Part shown: positions 18,638 through 26,926 of the stretch, piece by piece | Layout: the number at the start of each line of letters is the position of its first letter | How positions within the stretch are numbered: the stretch's first letter is position 1 | NCBI GenBank assembly: GCA_004020875.1 | Contig: SAPZ01000002.1 | Location: 310,001 to 374,000 of the forward strand | DNA length: 64,000 nucleotides | From: Mesorhizobium sp. | Lineage (GTDB): Bacteria > Pseudomonadota > Alphaproteobacteria > Rhizobiales > Rhizobiaceae | Direction of reading: 5' to 3' | Notes under the pieces: generated by a model | What the model was told of the DNA's origin: nothing | What the model saw: the letters and a program-made list of their open reading frames with translations, nothing else | Databases searched by the model: none | Made by a program: the position numbers and the translations under genes

Positions 18638-19315
18638 TCAGGCGATGTCGCCGGGAGCGGGAGGCCTCTTGCGGCCTGTGAGCATTGCGCGAACGAGATT
18701 CTCCCGGTGGCGGAGCGAAGCCAACGCAACTCCGCCGACATGCAGCACGACCAGCAGAAGCATCAGGTCGGCAAGTGTTTCGTGGATATCCTTGAGCGGA
18801 CCTCCGGCCCTCTCTTCCAGGTTGACGCCTGTCCCCGCCTCAGCCTCGTTGGCATCGTTTTCCGCGAAGGCGGGCGTGACGATCTGCACCTGTCCTGCGG
18901 CGGCGTCCGGCGCTTCGAGAAGCCAACCCGTCAAGGCCGTCCCGGATAACGTCACCAGGATCGCTACAACCATCGCCGCGCCAGCCGGGTTGTGGCCCAG
19001 GTAGCGCCGCTCCCTGCCAGTCACCATCTTCTTGATGTAGGAGGCTGTCCGGACAGGTCCGCGGACGAACTGCGCGAAGCGGGCGTAGCGGCTGCCGACG
19101 AGACCCCATAGGATCCTGAAGCCGACAAGACTGGCGACCGCATATCCAGCGAGCTGGTGAACAGGCTGTATATCTTCGGCGGTCAGCCACGCCGTTGCGA
19201 ATGCGCTGACGAGGCCCCAGTGGAAGAGGCGAACCAGCGGGTCCCAGACCAGGACCCGCCGCTCGGCGGTGTCTTGGGAGCCGGACCGGGTCGAGGCAAA
19301 GTCATTGATCGTCAT
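18638..19315 (-). CDS. Cytochrome b561-type membrane protein
   Basis: A 225-residue di-heme cytochrome b of the Ni/Fe-hydrogenase/b561 type. It begins RVLVWDPLVRLFHWGLVSAF, the standard first helix with a heme His, followed by HQLAGYAVASLVGFRILWGL, a third helix around NPAGAAMVVAILVTLSGTAL and a fourth with HVGGVALASL. A periplasmic loop between helices 3 and 4 is long and acidic (residues about 145-180), including NDANEAEAGTG. It probably exchanges electrons between quinol and a periplasmic partner. It overlaps the upstream PepSY gene by 14 bases; likely electron partner of the flavin system downstream. Confidence 0.88.
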   Translation of the reverse strand: MTINDFASTRSGSQDTAERRVLVWDPLVRLFHWGLVSAFATAWLTAEDIQPVHQLAGYAVASLVGFRILWGLVGSRYARFAQFVRGPVRTASYIKKMVTGRERRYLGHNPAGAAMVVAILVTLSGTALTGWLLEAPDAAAGQVQIVTPAFAENDANEAEAGTGVNLEERAGGPLKDIHETLADLMLLLVVLHVGGVALASLRHRENLVRAMLTGRKRPPAPGDIA

Positions 19316-19619
19316 GGCGGGCTTCCTCGTCGCGGTGCCGATGATCGGCGCCGTCCTTGGGTTTGATCTGGATGATTTCGAGGGTCGATGGATGGACGGT
19401 CACCTCGATCCGCTGACCTTTTGCGTCAGTGGCGTCGATCTCATAACAGCCGTCGTCGATCTTGATCCGTCGTACCGTCCAGCCATTCCGGGCCGCAAGG
19501 CCGGTCACGACCTCCCTCGGCTTCCAGTCCGCCATCGGCGCGAAGCATTGGTCATCGGCGCGCGCCGGTCCAGCAGAGAGGGCCGCGACGCAGGCGAGCA
19601 TCATCAAGGCAAGCCGCAT
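19302..19619 (-). CDS. Secreted PepSY-domain protein
   Basis: A 105-residue exported protein with signal peptide (residues 1-21, AGPARA) and one PepSY domain: KPREVVTGLAARNGWTVRRI followed by DDGCYEIDATDAKGQRIEVT. Two Cys residues (in DDQCF and DGCYE) may form a disulfide. The C-terminus is His/Asp/Glu/Arg-rich (DGADHRHRDEEARHDDQ) and may bind metal. It is divergent from the response regulator at 19768 with 148 bases between, so the pair of promoters probably lies there and the regulator likely controls this operon. Confidence 0.82.
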   Translation of the reverse strand: MRLALMMLACVAALSAGPARADDQCFAPMADWKPREVVTGLAARNGWTVRRIKIDDGCYEIDATDAKGQRIEVTVHPSTLEIIQIKPKDGADHRHRDEEARHDDQ

Positions 19620-19767
19620 AGACCTGGACTCCGTTCCAACCTGATTTGAGCCAACGCAAGGTGGAGAGCCAAGCTGACGGTATCCTGAAGTTCGCGCGCA
19701 ATCCGCTTCAGCCTGGTGTCAGGGACGTCCGCCAAGGAAGGCAGCGGCCGCGAAAGGGCGAACCACT

Positions 19768-20427
19768 ATGCGAATCCTGTTGATAGAGGACGACAGCGTG
19801 CTTGGCGCGGCGGTACGCGACCAGATCGTCAGTGACGGCCACTCGGTGGACTGGGTCACGCGGATCGATGCGGCGCGGGACTCGATGGCGGGCGCGGCCT
19901 ACGACCTGATCCTGCTCGACCTGATGCTCCCCGACGGACGGGGGATCGTGTTCCTTCGTGCCCTGAGGGCGGCCGGAGATGTCACGCCCATCATCATCCT
20001 GACAGCCCTCGACCAGGTGTCGGACAGAATCGAGGGCCTGACGGCTGGGGCCGACGATTACATCGTCAAGCCGTTTGACCTCGACGAGTTGTCGGCGCGC
20101 ATCGGCTCCGTCGCGCGACGATATTCCGGCAACCCCAATCCAATCATACGCCTTCGGTCGCTGGACATCGACATCGCCCGCCGGAGCGTGCGCCGGGACG
20201 GCAAGACCGTTCAGCTGACAGCTCGCGAATGGGCATTGCTGGAGGCGTTCCTGACACGGCCGGGCCAGTTGCTCTCGAAGGCGCAACTTGAGGAGAAGCT
20301 CTACGACTTCGATGCCGAGGTGGAGAGCAACACGATCGAGGTCCATGTCAGCAGGCTGCGCAAGAAGCTCGGCACCGACCTAATCGAGACCGAACGCGGC
20401 CTCGGCTACAGGCTGGCCCAGGCATGA
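19768..20427 (+). CDS. OmpR-family response regulator (QseB/PmrA-like)
   Basis: A 219-residue two-domain regulator. The receiver (residues 1-115) has the acidic pair EDD (residues 7-9), the phospho-acceptor Asp51 in LILLDLMLPDG, Thr in ILTA and Lys in YIVKPFD. The C-terminal winged helix ends in SNTIEVHVSRLRKKLGTDL and ERGLGYRLA. It is encoded divergently from the PepSY/cytochrome/flavin operon and overlaps the downstream kinase gene by 4 bases. By position it probably regulates that operon in response to a periplasmic signal such as a cation. Confidence 0.93.
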   Translation: MRILLIEDDSVLGAAVRDQIVSDGHSVDWVTRIDAARDSMAGAAYDLILLDLMLPDGRGIVFLRALRAAGDVTPIIILTALDQVSDRIEGLTAGADDYIVKPFDLDELSARIGSVARRYSGNPNPIIRLRSLDIDIARRSVRRDGKTVQLTAREWALLEAFLTRPGQLLSKAQLEEKLYDFDAEVESNTIEVHVSRLRKKLGTDLIETERGLGYRLAQA

Positions 20428-21780
20428 GGCGTCCCCGAAGTCTACAGGGCAGGCTCCTCCTGTCGCTGGGAGCATTTCTACTCGTGATCTGGGTCGGCGC
20501 GGCGTGGACGACCGCCATCCTGCTGCGACACGGGATCGAGGACGTCTTCGATTCCTCCCTCCAGGAGACCGCCCAACGCCTGCTTCCCTTGGCGGTTCTG
20601 GACATCGTGGGGCGCGAGGATGCAGACGTCGCCAGCCAGCGGCTTGGCGCCATCCGCGCCCATGACGAGCTTCACCTACGTGGTCCGCGACGACAAAGGT
20701 AAGGTCCTCCTTCGGTCTCATGCGGCCGAGCTCTCCGTGTTCCCCCCCTATCAGGGAAACGGATTCGGACGGACAGCAACGCATCGTCTCTACAGCGAAG
20801 AGGCCCTGCAGGGAACGGTGCGTATCACTATCGCCGAGCCGCTCGCGCATCGGGCTCAGGTGGTGAGGGATGTGCAGATAGGCCTGGGACTGCCGATCCT
20901 TCTGGTCATCCCGGCCGCGTTTGCCGCCGTGGTGCTGGCGGTGCGGACAAGCACGAGGCCGCTACGCGCGTTCCGGGAACAGCTCGAGATCCGGAGCGAA
21001 AAGGATCTTGGGCCTGTGGCATCCGGTGACCTGCCCAGCGAGATCGAGCCACTGGCTGTCACGTTGAACGCGCTATTCGAAAGGCTCAGGGCCGCCTTCG
21101 AAGCGGAACGCAGTCTCTCCACCAACACTGCCCATGAACTCCGGACGCCGCTCGCTGGCGCGATCGCTCAGGCCCAGCGCATCCGCAAGGAAACCACGGA
21201 ACCGCAAACTGCCCAGCGGGGAGCAGACATCGAGACGACGCTCAAGCGGCTAACAGCGCGCTCCGAACGACTGATGCAACTCGCGCGGGCGGAAGGCAGC
21301 CGGCTTCGATTGGAACGAACGTCCGACCTGCGGGCTGCCCTGGGCGTGGTGGTCGACGACTTGCGAAGAAGCGTCCCACAAGAGCGGATCCTCCTTAACA
21401 TGCCGGAAACCCCTGTGATGTCCGACATCGACCCCGATGCCGTCGGCATCCTGTGCCGCAACCTCGTCGAGAATGCGCTGCGCTATGGCGGCGGCCCCGC
21501 ACCAGTCGAAGTCACGCTTGATCCAGATGGGCTGCTGAAAGTGTCTAATGGTGGACCCGTCGTGCCACCTGAAACCCTGGCAAAATTGGCAGACCGTTTC
21601 GAGCGGGGCGGAGCTTCGGCCCGCGGGAGCGGGATCGGGTTGTCGATCGTTTTGACGATTGCTGATCGGATAGGTAGCCCGCTCGTGCTCAAATCGCCGA
21701 GGCCGGGGAAGCAGTCCGGTTTCGAAGCCAGCGTTAGGCTCGCAACCTCAATCGCTCGGGAGCCAGATAGAGAAACTTGA
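20424..21780 (+). pseudogene. QseC-like sensor histidine kinase, frameshifted
   Basis: Two frames together give a full QseC/PmrB-like kinase. The first (20424-20669) encodes a start (MRRPRSLQGRLLLSLGAF), the first membrane helix and part of the periplasmic domain up to AIRAHDE. The second continues from 20671 with FTYVVRDDKGKVLLRSHAAE, the second membrane helix (IGLGLPILLVIPAAFAAVVL), HisKA (NTAHELRTPLAGAIAQ) and HATPase (NLVENALRYGG, GSGIGLSIV). Relatives read HDEYFTYVVRD here, so two bases seem missing at 20669-20671. Either the gene is dead or this is an assembly error. An internal ATG at 20620 could only give a product lacking the first helix. Confidence 0.75.
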
Positions 21781-22008
21781 TCGCGCTCCGTTTCAGGAGA
21801 TGAGGTTTGCTTCTCGTCAACGCTCGGACAGCTATTGATGAAGGGGGCGGGACCTGGCCAACAGATCAGACATCTGTTCCGACATAGCTTTCAGAGGGCT
21901 TTCACGCTTACGGCGAATCAGTTGCGATGTCGGCGGAAATTCACGACCTCTGATGCTCCAAGACAAAAGCCCTGGTCTGCCACATCTGTAGGTGCACCGC
22001 CTCAGAAA

Positions 22009-22035
22009 GGCCCGCCGCGCCTTCGCAAGCGGGCC
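22009..22035 (-). terminator. Likely intrinsic terminator of Gly-rich protein gene
   Basis: Perfect 7-bp arms GGCCCGC/GCGGGCC with a 13-base loop, followed on the minus strand by TTTCT. It lies 26 bases past the stop codon of the glycine-rich protein gene. Confidence 0.55.
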
Positions 22036-22061
22036 AATGCGCCAACCTTTGCGGGGCGCGC

Positions 22062-22481
22062 TTAGTTGTCCGTCACCTGCGGCACGGCAGATGAATCATC
22101 GGATCCGCCGGTCTCGGTAGCGGAATCTGCGCCAGTGCCCGTCGTGCCGGAACCACCTGTGTTGTCCTCGGCCTGGTCGTCAGCAGATTCCGGGTCGCTA
22201 TCATGGCCACTGGAGCTTCCGCTGCTGCTATGGCTATCGCCGCCATCGTGCTCGCCGCCGTCACCGCCGCCATTGCCGCCGCCGCCATTGCCTCCGTCGT
22301 GACCGCCGTCGCCACCGCCACCGCCGTTACCACCACCGCCCTCGGACTCGGCGTGGGCAGCGGCCGGCACGAGCTTGGCAGCACCGTGAAGCGCCAAGTG
22401 GTAGGGTGCAATGGTTAGCATCAGCGCCGCCGACGCGCGCAGCGTGAGCCAGACAAGTCGGTTGAAGGGGGTTTTGGTCAT
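22062..22481 (-). CDS. Secreted Gly/Asp/Ser-rich protein
   Basis: A 139-residue protein from the ATG at 22481, which has GGAGG nine bases upstream; the open frame extends further but without family sense. The N-terminus is a long signal peptide or anchor (LVWLTLRASAALMLTIAPYH, cleavage probably after AHA). The mature part is low-complexity: Gly-rich with regularly placed Asp, Asn and His (GGDGGHDGGNGGGGNGGGD), then Ser/Asp/Glu-rich to the end. It looks disordered and possibly cation-binding. It is convergent with the broken sensor kinase gene and resembles in composition the acidic protein at 18136-18483. Confidence 0.65.
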   Translation of the reverse strand: MTKTPFNRLVWLTLRASAALMLTIAPYHLALHGAAKLVPAAAHAESEGGGGNGGGGGDGGHDGGNGGGGNGGGDGGEHDGGDSHSSSGSSSGHDSDPESADDQAEDNTGGSGTTGTGADSATETGGSDDSSAVPQVTDN

Positions 22482-22828
22482 CTTATCCTCCACGTGAAGT
22501 GCTGTTATTAAGCCAATTCGGCCGAAGATATCGCCGCCGTGCAGCAACCGCCGGCAGCCAGAACAGGTCCAGCGAACACGCCCGCGAAGGCGGCATGAAT
22601 GAGAGTGCGATACATGAGGTCTCCAATCGGGTGGGTTGGGAAGTTGCAATGCGATTGGTAATTCAATCTGTAGGCTACAACGGTTTGTGACCGTTACTGC
22701 TACGGAATAGCGAATCCGACCTTACAACCGGCTGACAAGCCATTTTCGGGTGTCGCCGGCCTACCTCTGGCTAGCCGGCAACGACTTTTCGACTACATGC
22801 GTGCTCATTTCAGACGCGCCCAAGACAA

Positions 22829-23175
22829 GTTTTCGTAACGCTGTCGCGAAAGGTTGAGGCGGTGCATCGCAGCCATCCGAACGTTCCGACCGGACTCTGC
22901 GAGCCGTTGCGGCAAATACAATGCGAGGCGGAGCCGCACATGACCAAAGAAGAGGCCATGCCGTTTCCGGCAATGCTGCAGTGGACCGAGGGCAAGTACG
23001 ACATGCCAATTTCGGAACTGCGACACGAGCACGACGACCAGGCCGAAGGGCTTGCCGCTCATGGCAAGCGCTCTACGTCGGGGTTTCCCAGCTCGCCGAG
23101 GATCTGATCGAGCACATCCACCTGGAGCACAACGTCCCTTTTCCCGCGCTTCGACCCGGCGGAAAGCCGGGTCTA
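22829..23175 (+). pseudogene. RIC-type (YtfE/ScdA/NorA) iron-centre repair protein remnant
   Basis: Two frames carry the characteristic hemerythrin-like repeats of RIC di-iron proteins. Frame one: KVEAVHRSHPNVPTG, EPHMTKEEAMPFPAML and MPISELRHEHDDQAEGLAA. Frame two, from about 23065: SWQALYVGVSQLAEDLIEHI followed by HLEHNVPFPAL. In intact relatives about 20 residues separate the EHD and the SW(R/Q)ALY segments; that stretch is missing, which also shifts the frame. The N-terminal ScdA-N part is absent as well. The four His/Glu-bearing helices are otherwise recognisable. RIC proteins repair nitric-oxide-damaged Fe-S clusters and often sit in FNR/NNR regulons, matching the nitrate-respiration context. 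Confidence 0.7.
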
Positions 23176-23408
23176 ACGCCAACGTTGACGGCGATTGTCG
23201 CACCAAATTCGGATCGCCGGACCGATCTCGGCTCGGCGACACCAGATAGTCCGCGTTCGCGGGGCCCTGGAGGCGTTTGCCCGAGGCAGCACCCGAGCTC
23301 GGTGCGCACGCTCTGTTATCAGCCATGCGCATGACCGATTTTCGCGTCTCTCCGGCGAAGGACGACGGGCTGGCGGATTGTCGCACCAGTCGGCTTCTCG
23401 TGAGAAGT

Positions 23409-23422
23409 TTGCTCCAGATCAA
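23409..23422. promoter_or_regulatory. FNR/FixK-like box TTGCTCCAGATCAA
   Basis: TTGCT-CCAG-ATCAA matches nine of ten defined positions of the FNR/FixK consensus. It lies 17 bases before the first possible fixL start (ATG 23440) and 50 bases before a second (ATG 23473), so it could provide FixK feedback on fixL. Confidence 0.4.
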
Positions 23423-23439
23423 CAATTAGTCCCGACTGC

Positions 23440-24972
23440 ATGGGTAAAGAAGACTTTCTGGTCAACTTATCCATGGGATCGAATGGCGTGCCGGTTCGGG
23501 ATCGGTCAGTGGAGACGGCGCACCCAAGACGGGAAGTAGCCCTGCGCTACGGCATTGCCGTGGCGGCGGTCGCGGTCGCGTTCATCGCAAGGTTCGTCCT
23601 GGCATCGATTCTCAAAGATCAAGCTCCTTACCTCTTCTTGCTGCCCGCCGTGCTGCTGGCGGCGGGCGTTGGCGGCTTCGGTCCTGGCATTCTGGCCACC
23701 TGCTCGAGTGTTCCCCTCGTCTTCATTTTCATTGCCAATTACGGGGCAGTCGGTTGGTCCGAGGTCGTCAATGGCGCTGTTTTCGTACTGATCGGGGTGG
23801 GAACGGCCTGGATCGGTGAACGGCTGCGACAGGCGCGCATCCTGGCGTTGACGCGAGAGGCCCATCTCCAATCGATCATTGACATAGTCCCCGAAGCCAC
23901 GATCGTGATCGACGGGCACGGCATCATCCAGTCCTTTAGCGCGACCGCCGAGCAGATGTTCGGCTACACTGCGGCTGAGGCAATCGGAAACAATGTGACG
24001 CTGCTGATGCCCTCACCCTATCGCGAGGAACATGATGGCTACATCAAGCGCTACCGCGACACCGGGGTGCAGCGTGTTATTGGAACTGGCCGCATGGCTG
24101 CCGCGCAACGCAAAGACGGCTCGACGTTTCCAATGGAATTGGCCGTCGGAGAGATATGGTCAGCGAGCCAGCGGTTTTTCACGGGGTTCATCCGTGACCT
24201 GACGGAGCGGCAGGGGACAGAAGCGCGCCTTCAGGAGCTGCAATCCGAACTCGCCCACGTGTCACGCCTCACTGAGATGGGCGGGATGGCTTCGGCGATC
24301 GCTCATGAACTCAACCAGCCGTTGGCGGCCATAGCCAATTATCTGAAAGGTTCGCGGCGCCTCCTCGACGGCAGCACCGACGAACGGCTGGCGATTCTTC
24401 GAGATGCAATGGACAGCGCGGCCGACCAGGCATTGCGAGCCGGCCAGATTATTCGCCGCATGCGGGAATTCGTAAGTCGAAGGGAGAGCGAAAGACAAAT
24501 TCAAAGCATTGCCAAGCTCGTGGAGGAAGCATCCGCCCTCGCGCTTGTCGGCGCCAAGGATAGAGGCGTCGGCGTGACGTTCGAATTTGACCCGCGTGTC
24601 AATCTGATCCTGGCCGACAAGGTGCAAATTCAACAGGTTCTGGTCAACCTGATCCGCAACGCCGTCGAGGCCATGGAAGAATCGAGTGAGCGGAGTTTGA
24701 CCGTTCGCACGACACCCGCCGACAATATGATGATTGTCGTGCAGGTCGATGATAGCGGTTCTGGCATCTCAGAGGAAATGGCGACGAAACTCTTTCAACC
24801 ATTTGCGACCACCAAGCCGCACGGGATGGGTGTGGGCCTTTCGATCTCCCGGACGATTGTGGAAGCGCATGGCGGGCAGATCAAGGCCGAGCCACGTCCA
24901 GGTGGCGGAACGAGGTTTCGCTTTACACTACCTGCGGTGACCGAGGAGGAGTTCACAGATGCCCGCCGATAA
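23440..24972 (+). CDS. fixL: Oxygen-sensor histidine kinase FixL
   Basis: A 510-residue membrane kinase. Four hydrophobic helices lie at residues about 30-125, followed by a heme PAS domain: HLQSIIDIVPEATIVIDGHG, GYTAAEAIGNNVTLLMPSPY, then EEHDGYIKRY with the proximal heme His198, and VIGTGRMAAAQRKDGSTFPM with the FG-loop Arg of FixL. FFTGFIRDLTERQ closes the domain. The kinase has the H-box SAIAHELNQPLAAIANYLKG (His289), NLIRNAVEAM, DDSGSGIS and GMGVGLSIS. All residues expected for O2-regulated autophosphorylation are present. It overlaps fixJ by 14 bases. The ATG at 23473 is an alternative start. Its partner fixJ is broken, so its output is uncertain. Confidence 0.92.
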   Translation: MGKEDFLVNLSMGSNGVPVRDRSVETAHPRREVALRYGIAVAAVAVAFIARFVLASILKDQAPYLFLLPAVLLAAGVGGFGPGILATCSSVPLVFIFIANYGAVGWSEVVNGAVFVLIGVGTAWIGERLRQARILALTREAHLQSIIDIVPEATIVIDGHGIIQSFSATAEQMFGYTAAEAIGNNVTLLMPSPYREEHDGYIKRYRDTGVQRVIGTGRMAAAQRKDGSTFPMELAVGEIWSASQRFFTGFIRDLTERQGTEARLQELQSELAHVSRLTEMGGMASAIAHELNQPLAAIANYLKGSRRLLDGSTDERLAILRDAMDSAADQALRAGQIIRRMREFVSRRESERQIQSIAKLVEEASALALVGAKDRGVGVTFEFDPRVNLILADKVQIQQVLVNLIRNAVEAMEESSERSLTVRTTPADNMMIVVQVDDSGSGISEEMATKLFQPFATTKPHGMGVGLSISRTIVEAHGGQIKAEPRPGGGTRFRFTLPAVTEEEFTDARR

Positions 24973-25571
24973 TGTCGTTCACATTGTCGACGACGACGAG
25001 GCAGTGCGCAAGTCGCTCGCCTTTCTGCTTGGCACTGCGCAAGTCTCGGCGCGCACCTATGAAACGGCAGTTAGCCTTTTGGCCGAGATCGACAGCGTCG
25101 AACGTGGATGCATCATCTCCGACCTGCGGATGCCGGGAATTGACGGGCTTGAGCTAGTGCGGCGACTAAGAAGCCTTGGTGTAGACTTGCCGGTCATCAT
25201 CATTACAGGCCATGGCGACGTCGCGCTCGCAGGGAAAGCATTGGAGGCAGGGGCAATCGATTTTCTGGAAAAGCCCTTCGATGATGAGGCGGTGTTGGCT
25301 TCAGTTCGGGCCGCATTCAGTCAGCAAGAGTAGGACACCTCGAGGGGAACCAGGCGTTTGGAAATTCAGGAAAGGCTTGCCCAGCTTTCCAGTACAGAGC
25401 GGCGGGTGCTCGAAGGCCTCATAGCCGGATATTCGAACAAGACGATCGCTGACGATTTGAAAATCAGCCTACGAAAACTTTGAGATTTTCCGAGCAAATG
25501 TGATGGCCAAAACGCCGGCCTCTAACCTGTCCGAACTCGTGCGCTTTGCATTTATCTCGGATCGGAGCTGA
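24959..25571 (+). pseudogene. fixJ: fixJ with intact receiver but broken DNA-binding domain
   Basis: The first 124 residues (24959-25333) form a complete receiver: VDDDEAVRKSLAFLL, Asp55 in CIISDLRMPG, Thr in IIITGHGD and Lys in FLEKPFD. A TAG at 25331-25333 then stops the frame. The same frame continues beyond it with EIQERLAQLSSTERRVLEGL and AGYSNKTIADDLKIS, the start of a LuxR-type domain. Near 25476 one extra base shifts the frame, and the recognition-helix end EIFRANVMAKTPASNLSELV appears in the next frame, ending at 25571. So fixJ has at least one nonsense mutation and one frameshift. A receiver-only product could still be made and phosphorylated by FixL. Confidence 0.8.
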
Positions 25572-25623
25572 TGGCAGCACCACCCTCCAAAGATCAGCGA
25601 TATCTGCGGACCTCTGACGGTTT

Positions 25624-25637
25624 TTGTCTCAGGTCAA
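25624..25637. promoter_or_regulatory. FNR/FixK-like box TTGTCTCAGGTCAA
   Basis: TTGTC-TCAG-GTCAA matches the TTGAC-N4-GTCAA form at nine of ten positions. It lies 62 bases before the start of the stand-alone receiver gene at 25699. Confidence 0.4.
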
Positions 25638-25698
25638 GGCGAAGTGTCTCTGAGTAGCGGCCTGCTAGGTCGTGAACGAATGGTCGGAGATCAATGCG

Positions 25699-26100
25699 AT
25701 GGAAAGCGCTGCGGATTCTGCATCGCTCGAAAAAGCGACGGTGATCGTGGTTGACGACGACCCGGCGGTACGGCGGTCACTCAAATTCTCGCTCGAACTC
25801 GAGGGATTTTCCGTCCGCACATATGCCGATGCGGCGGAGCTGTTGAACGAAGCGGCGCTGCCAACTTTTGGCTGCCTGGTTATCGACTACAACTTGCCGC
25901 AACTGAACGGGCTCGAAGTGCTACAGCGTCTCCGGAACGGACAAACTCGGTTGCCGGCGATCATAATCACCTCGTATCCGAGTAAGATGCTACGGGAGAG
26001 CGCGGCCGCTCTTGGGATTCCGATCGTCGAAAAGCCGTTCTTCAATCACACCCTGAGTGACAGCATTCATGTCGCGCTGGAGCACTGTGGCAGGCTTTGA
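25699..26100 (+). CDS. Stand-alone response-regulator receiver (FixJ-like)
   Basis: A 133-residue single receiver domain: VIVVDDDPAVRRSLKFSLEL, Asp63 in LVIDYNLPQLNG, IIITSYPS and Lys in IVEKPFF. It has no output domain and ends at CGRL. The start ATG at 25699 has GGAG at a good distance; a GTG at 25672 is also in frame. As a neighbour of fixL and broken fixJ it may act as a phosphate sink or connector, or signal by protein interaction. Receiver sequence is closest to FixJ-type regulators; it is a separate gene, not the lost part of fixJ. Confidence 0.85.
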   Translation: MESAADSASLEKATVIVVDDDPAVRRSLKFSLELEGFSVRTYADAAELLNEAALPTFGCLVIDYNLPQLNGLEVLQRLRNGQTRLPAIIITSYPSKMLRESAAALGIPIVEKPFFNHTLSDSIHVALEHCGRL

Positions 26101-26271
26101 GCAAAACCGAAACCGCCTTCCCGTTTGGAGACGTTGTTGTTACGCGGTAAGCAGACAGTCCGTCTCCAAAAGGACTGGTCTGCTGAGAAACGCGCTAGTG
26201 CACAACGTGGCTTTTGGCACCGGACGAAGGTGACATGCCGAACTTCCAGCTTATCTCGACATTGCCATAGC

Positions 26272-26772
26272 TTATTCCGCCATAAGTTTCTGATAGGCGT
26301 GCCGCGCCGCGATGTAGCGATCAAAGGGAAATCGGATCGGAACCCCTTCTAGCGCAGCGGCGAGCATATCGAGATGCGCCTCGAACCCCGCACAAGCCTT
26401 GGCAATGTCTTCCCCTTCCGGCAGTTGCACAGTCAGTGTCAATGCGGTGCCACCCCCTAAAGCATCCAATTCCCAACGCAACGGCCGGTCCGCTCCATCG
26501 CCGCTGCTCCATGAATAGGCGAGCAGTCGCGGCGGATCGAAGGCAAGCACGGTGCTGTCGATCACCACTCCGCTGTCGCCGAAATCGATATGAACTCGAC
26601 CCGCTTTACGCAGCTCGATTGAACCTGGAGCAAGCCACTGCACGAATTGTGATGGCTCGGTCAACATACGCCAGACCGTTTCCTGTTTGTGTCCCATCCA
26701 GCGCTCGAGGCATCCTTCAAAACCTTCCGCGAGACGCCGAATGCGGCCTGGCTGAATAGCGTCGTCATTCAT
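26272..26772 (-). CDS. SRPBCC/AHSA1-domain protein
   Basis: A 166-residue START-like protein with the Activator-of-Hsp90-homologue-1 pattern: HKQETVWRMLTEPSQFVQWL, AGRVHIDFGDSGVVIDSTVL, FDPPRLLAYSWSSG and the end helix segment GFEAHLDMLAAALEGV. The fold makes a hydrophobic ligand pocket; the ligand is unknown. The start at 26772 is preceded by GGAG. It is the last gene on the minus strand of the island and may not belong to the nar transcript, because 154 bases separate it from the gene above. Confidence 0.82.
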   Translation of the reverse strand: MNDDAIQPGRIRRLAEGFEGCLERWMGHKQETVWRMLTEPSQFVQWLAPGSIELRKAGRVHIDFGDSGVVIDSTVLAFDPPRLLAYSWSSGDGADRPLRWELDALGGGTALTLTVQLPEGEDIAKACAGFEAHLDMLAAALEGVPIRFPFDRYIAARHAYQKLMAE

Positions 26773-26926
26773 CGAACTTCTCCATATCGGTGTCGCCATT
26801 CAGGGGAGTCTAACGGCACCCGTGTCCGGCCCTGTGATGCCATCGGCAAATAAATGTCAGCCACTGTGGAATTGCCGACAAAAAGCGAAGACCGCGCGAC
26901 CGAAGAGGACAGATCGACAGGCAGCA

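Noticed and set aside
22203..22418. Ala/Val/Thr repeat-like plus-strand frame as a possible protein or repeat array
   Set aside because: It is the antisense of the Gly-rich codons of the secreted protein gene; the repeat look comes from GGN codons.
22805..23425. A 206-codon minus-strand frame opposite the RIC remnant
   Set aside because: The plus strand carries clear RIC motifs; the minus frame has none.
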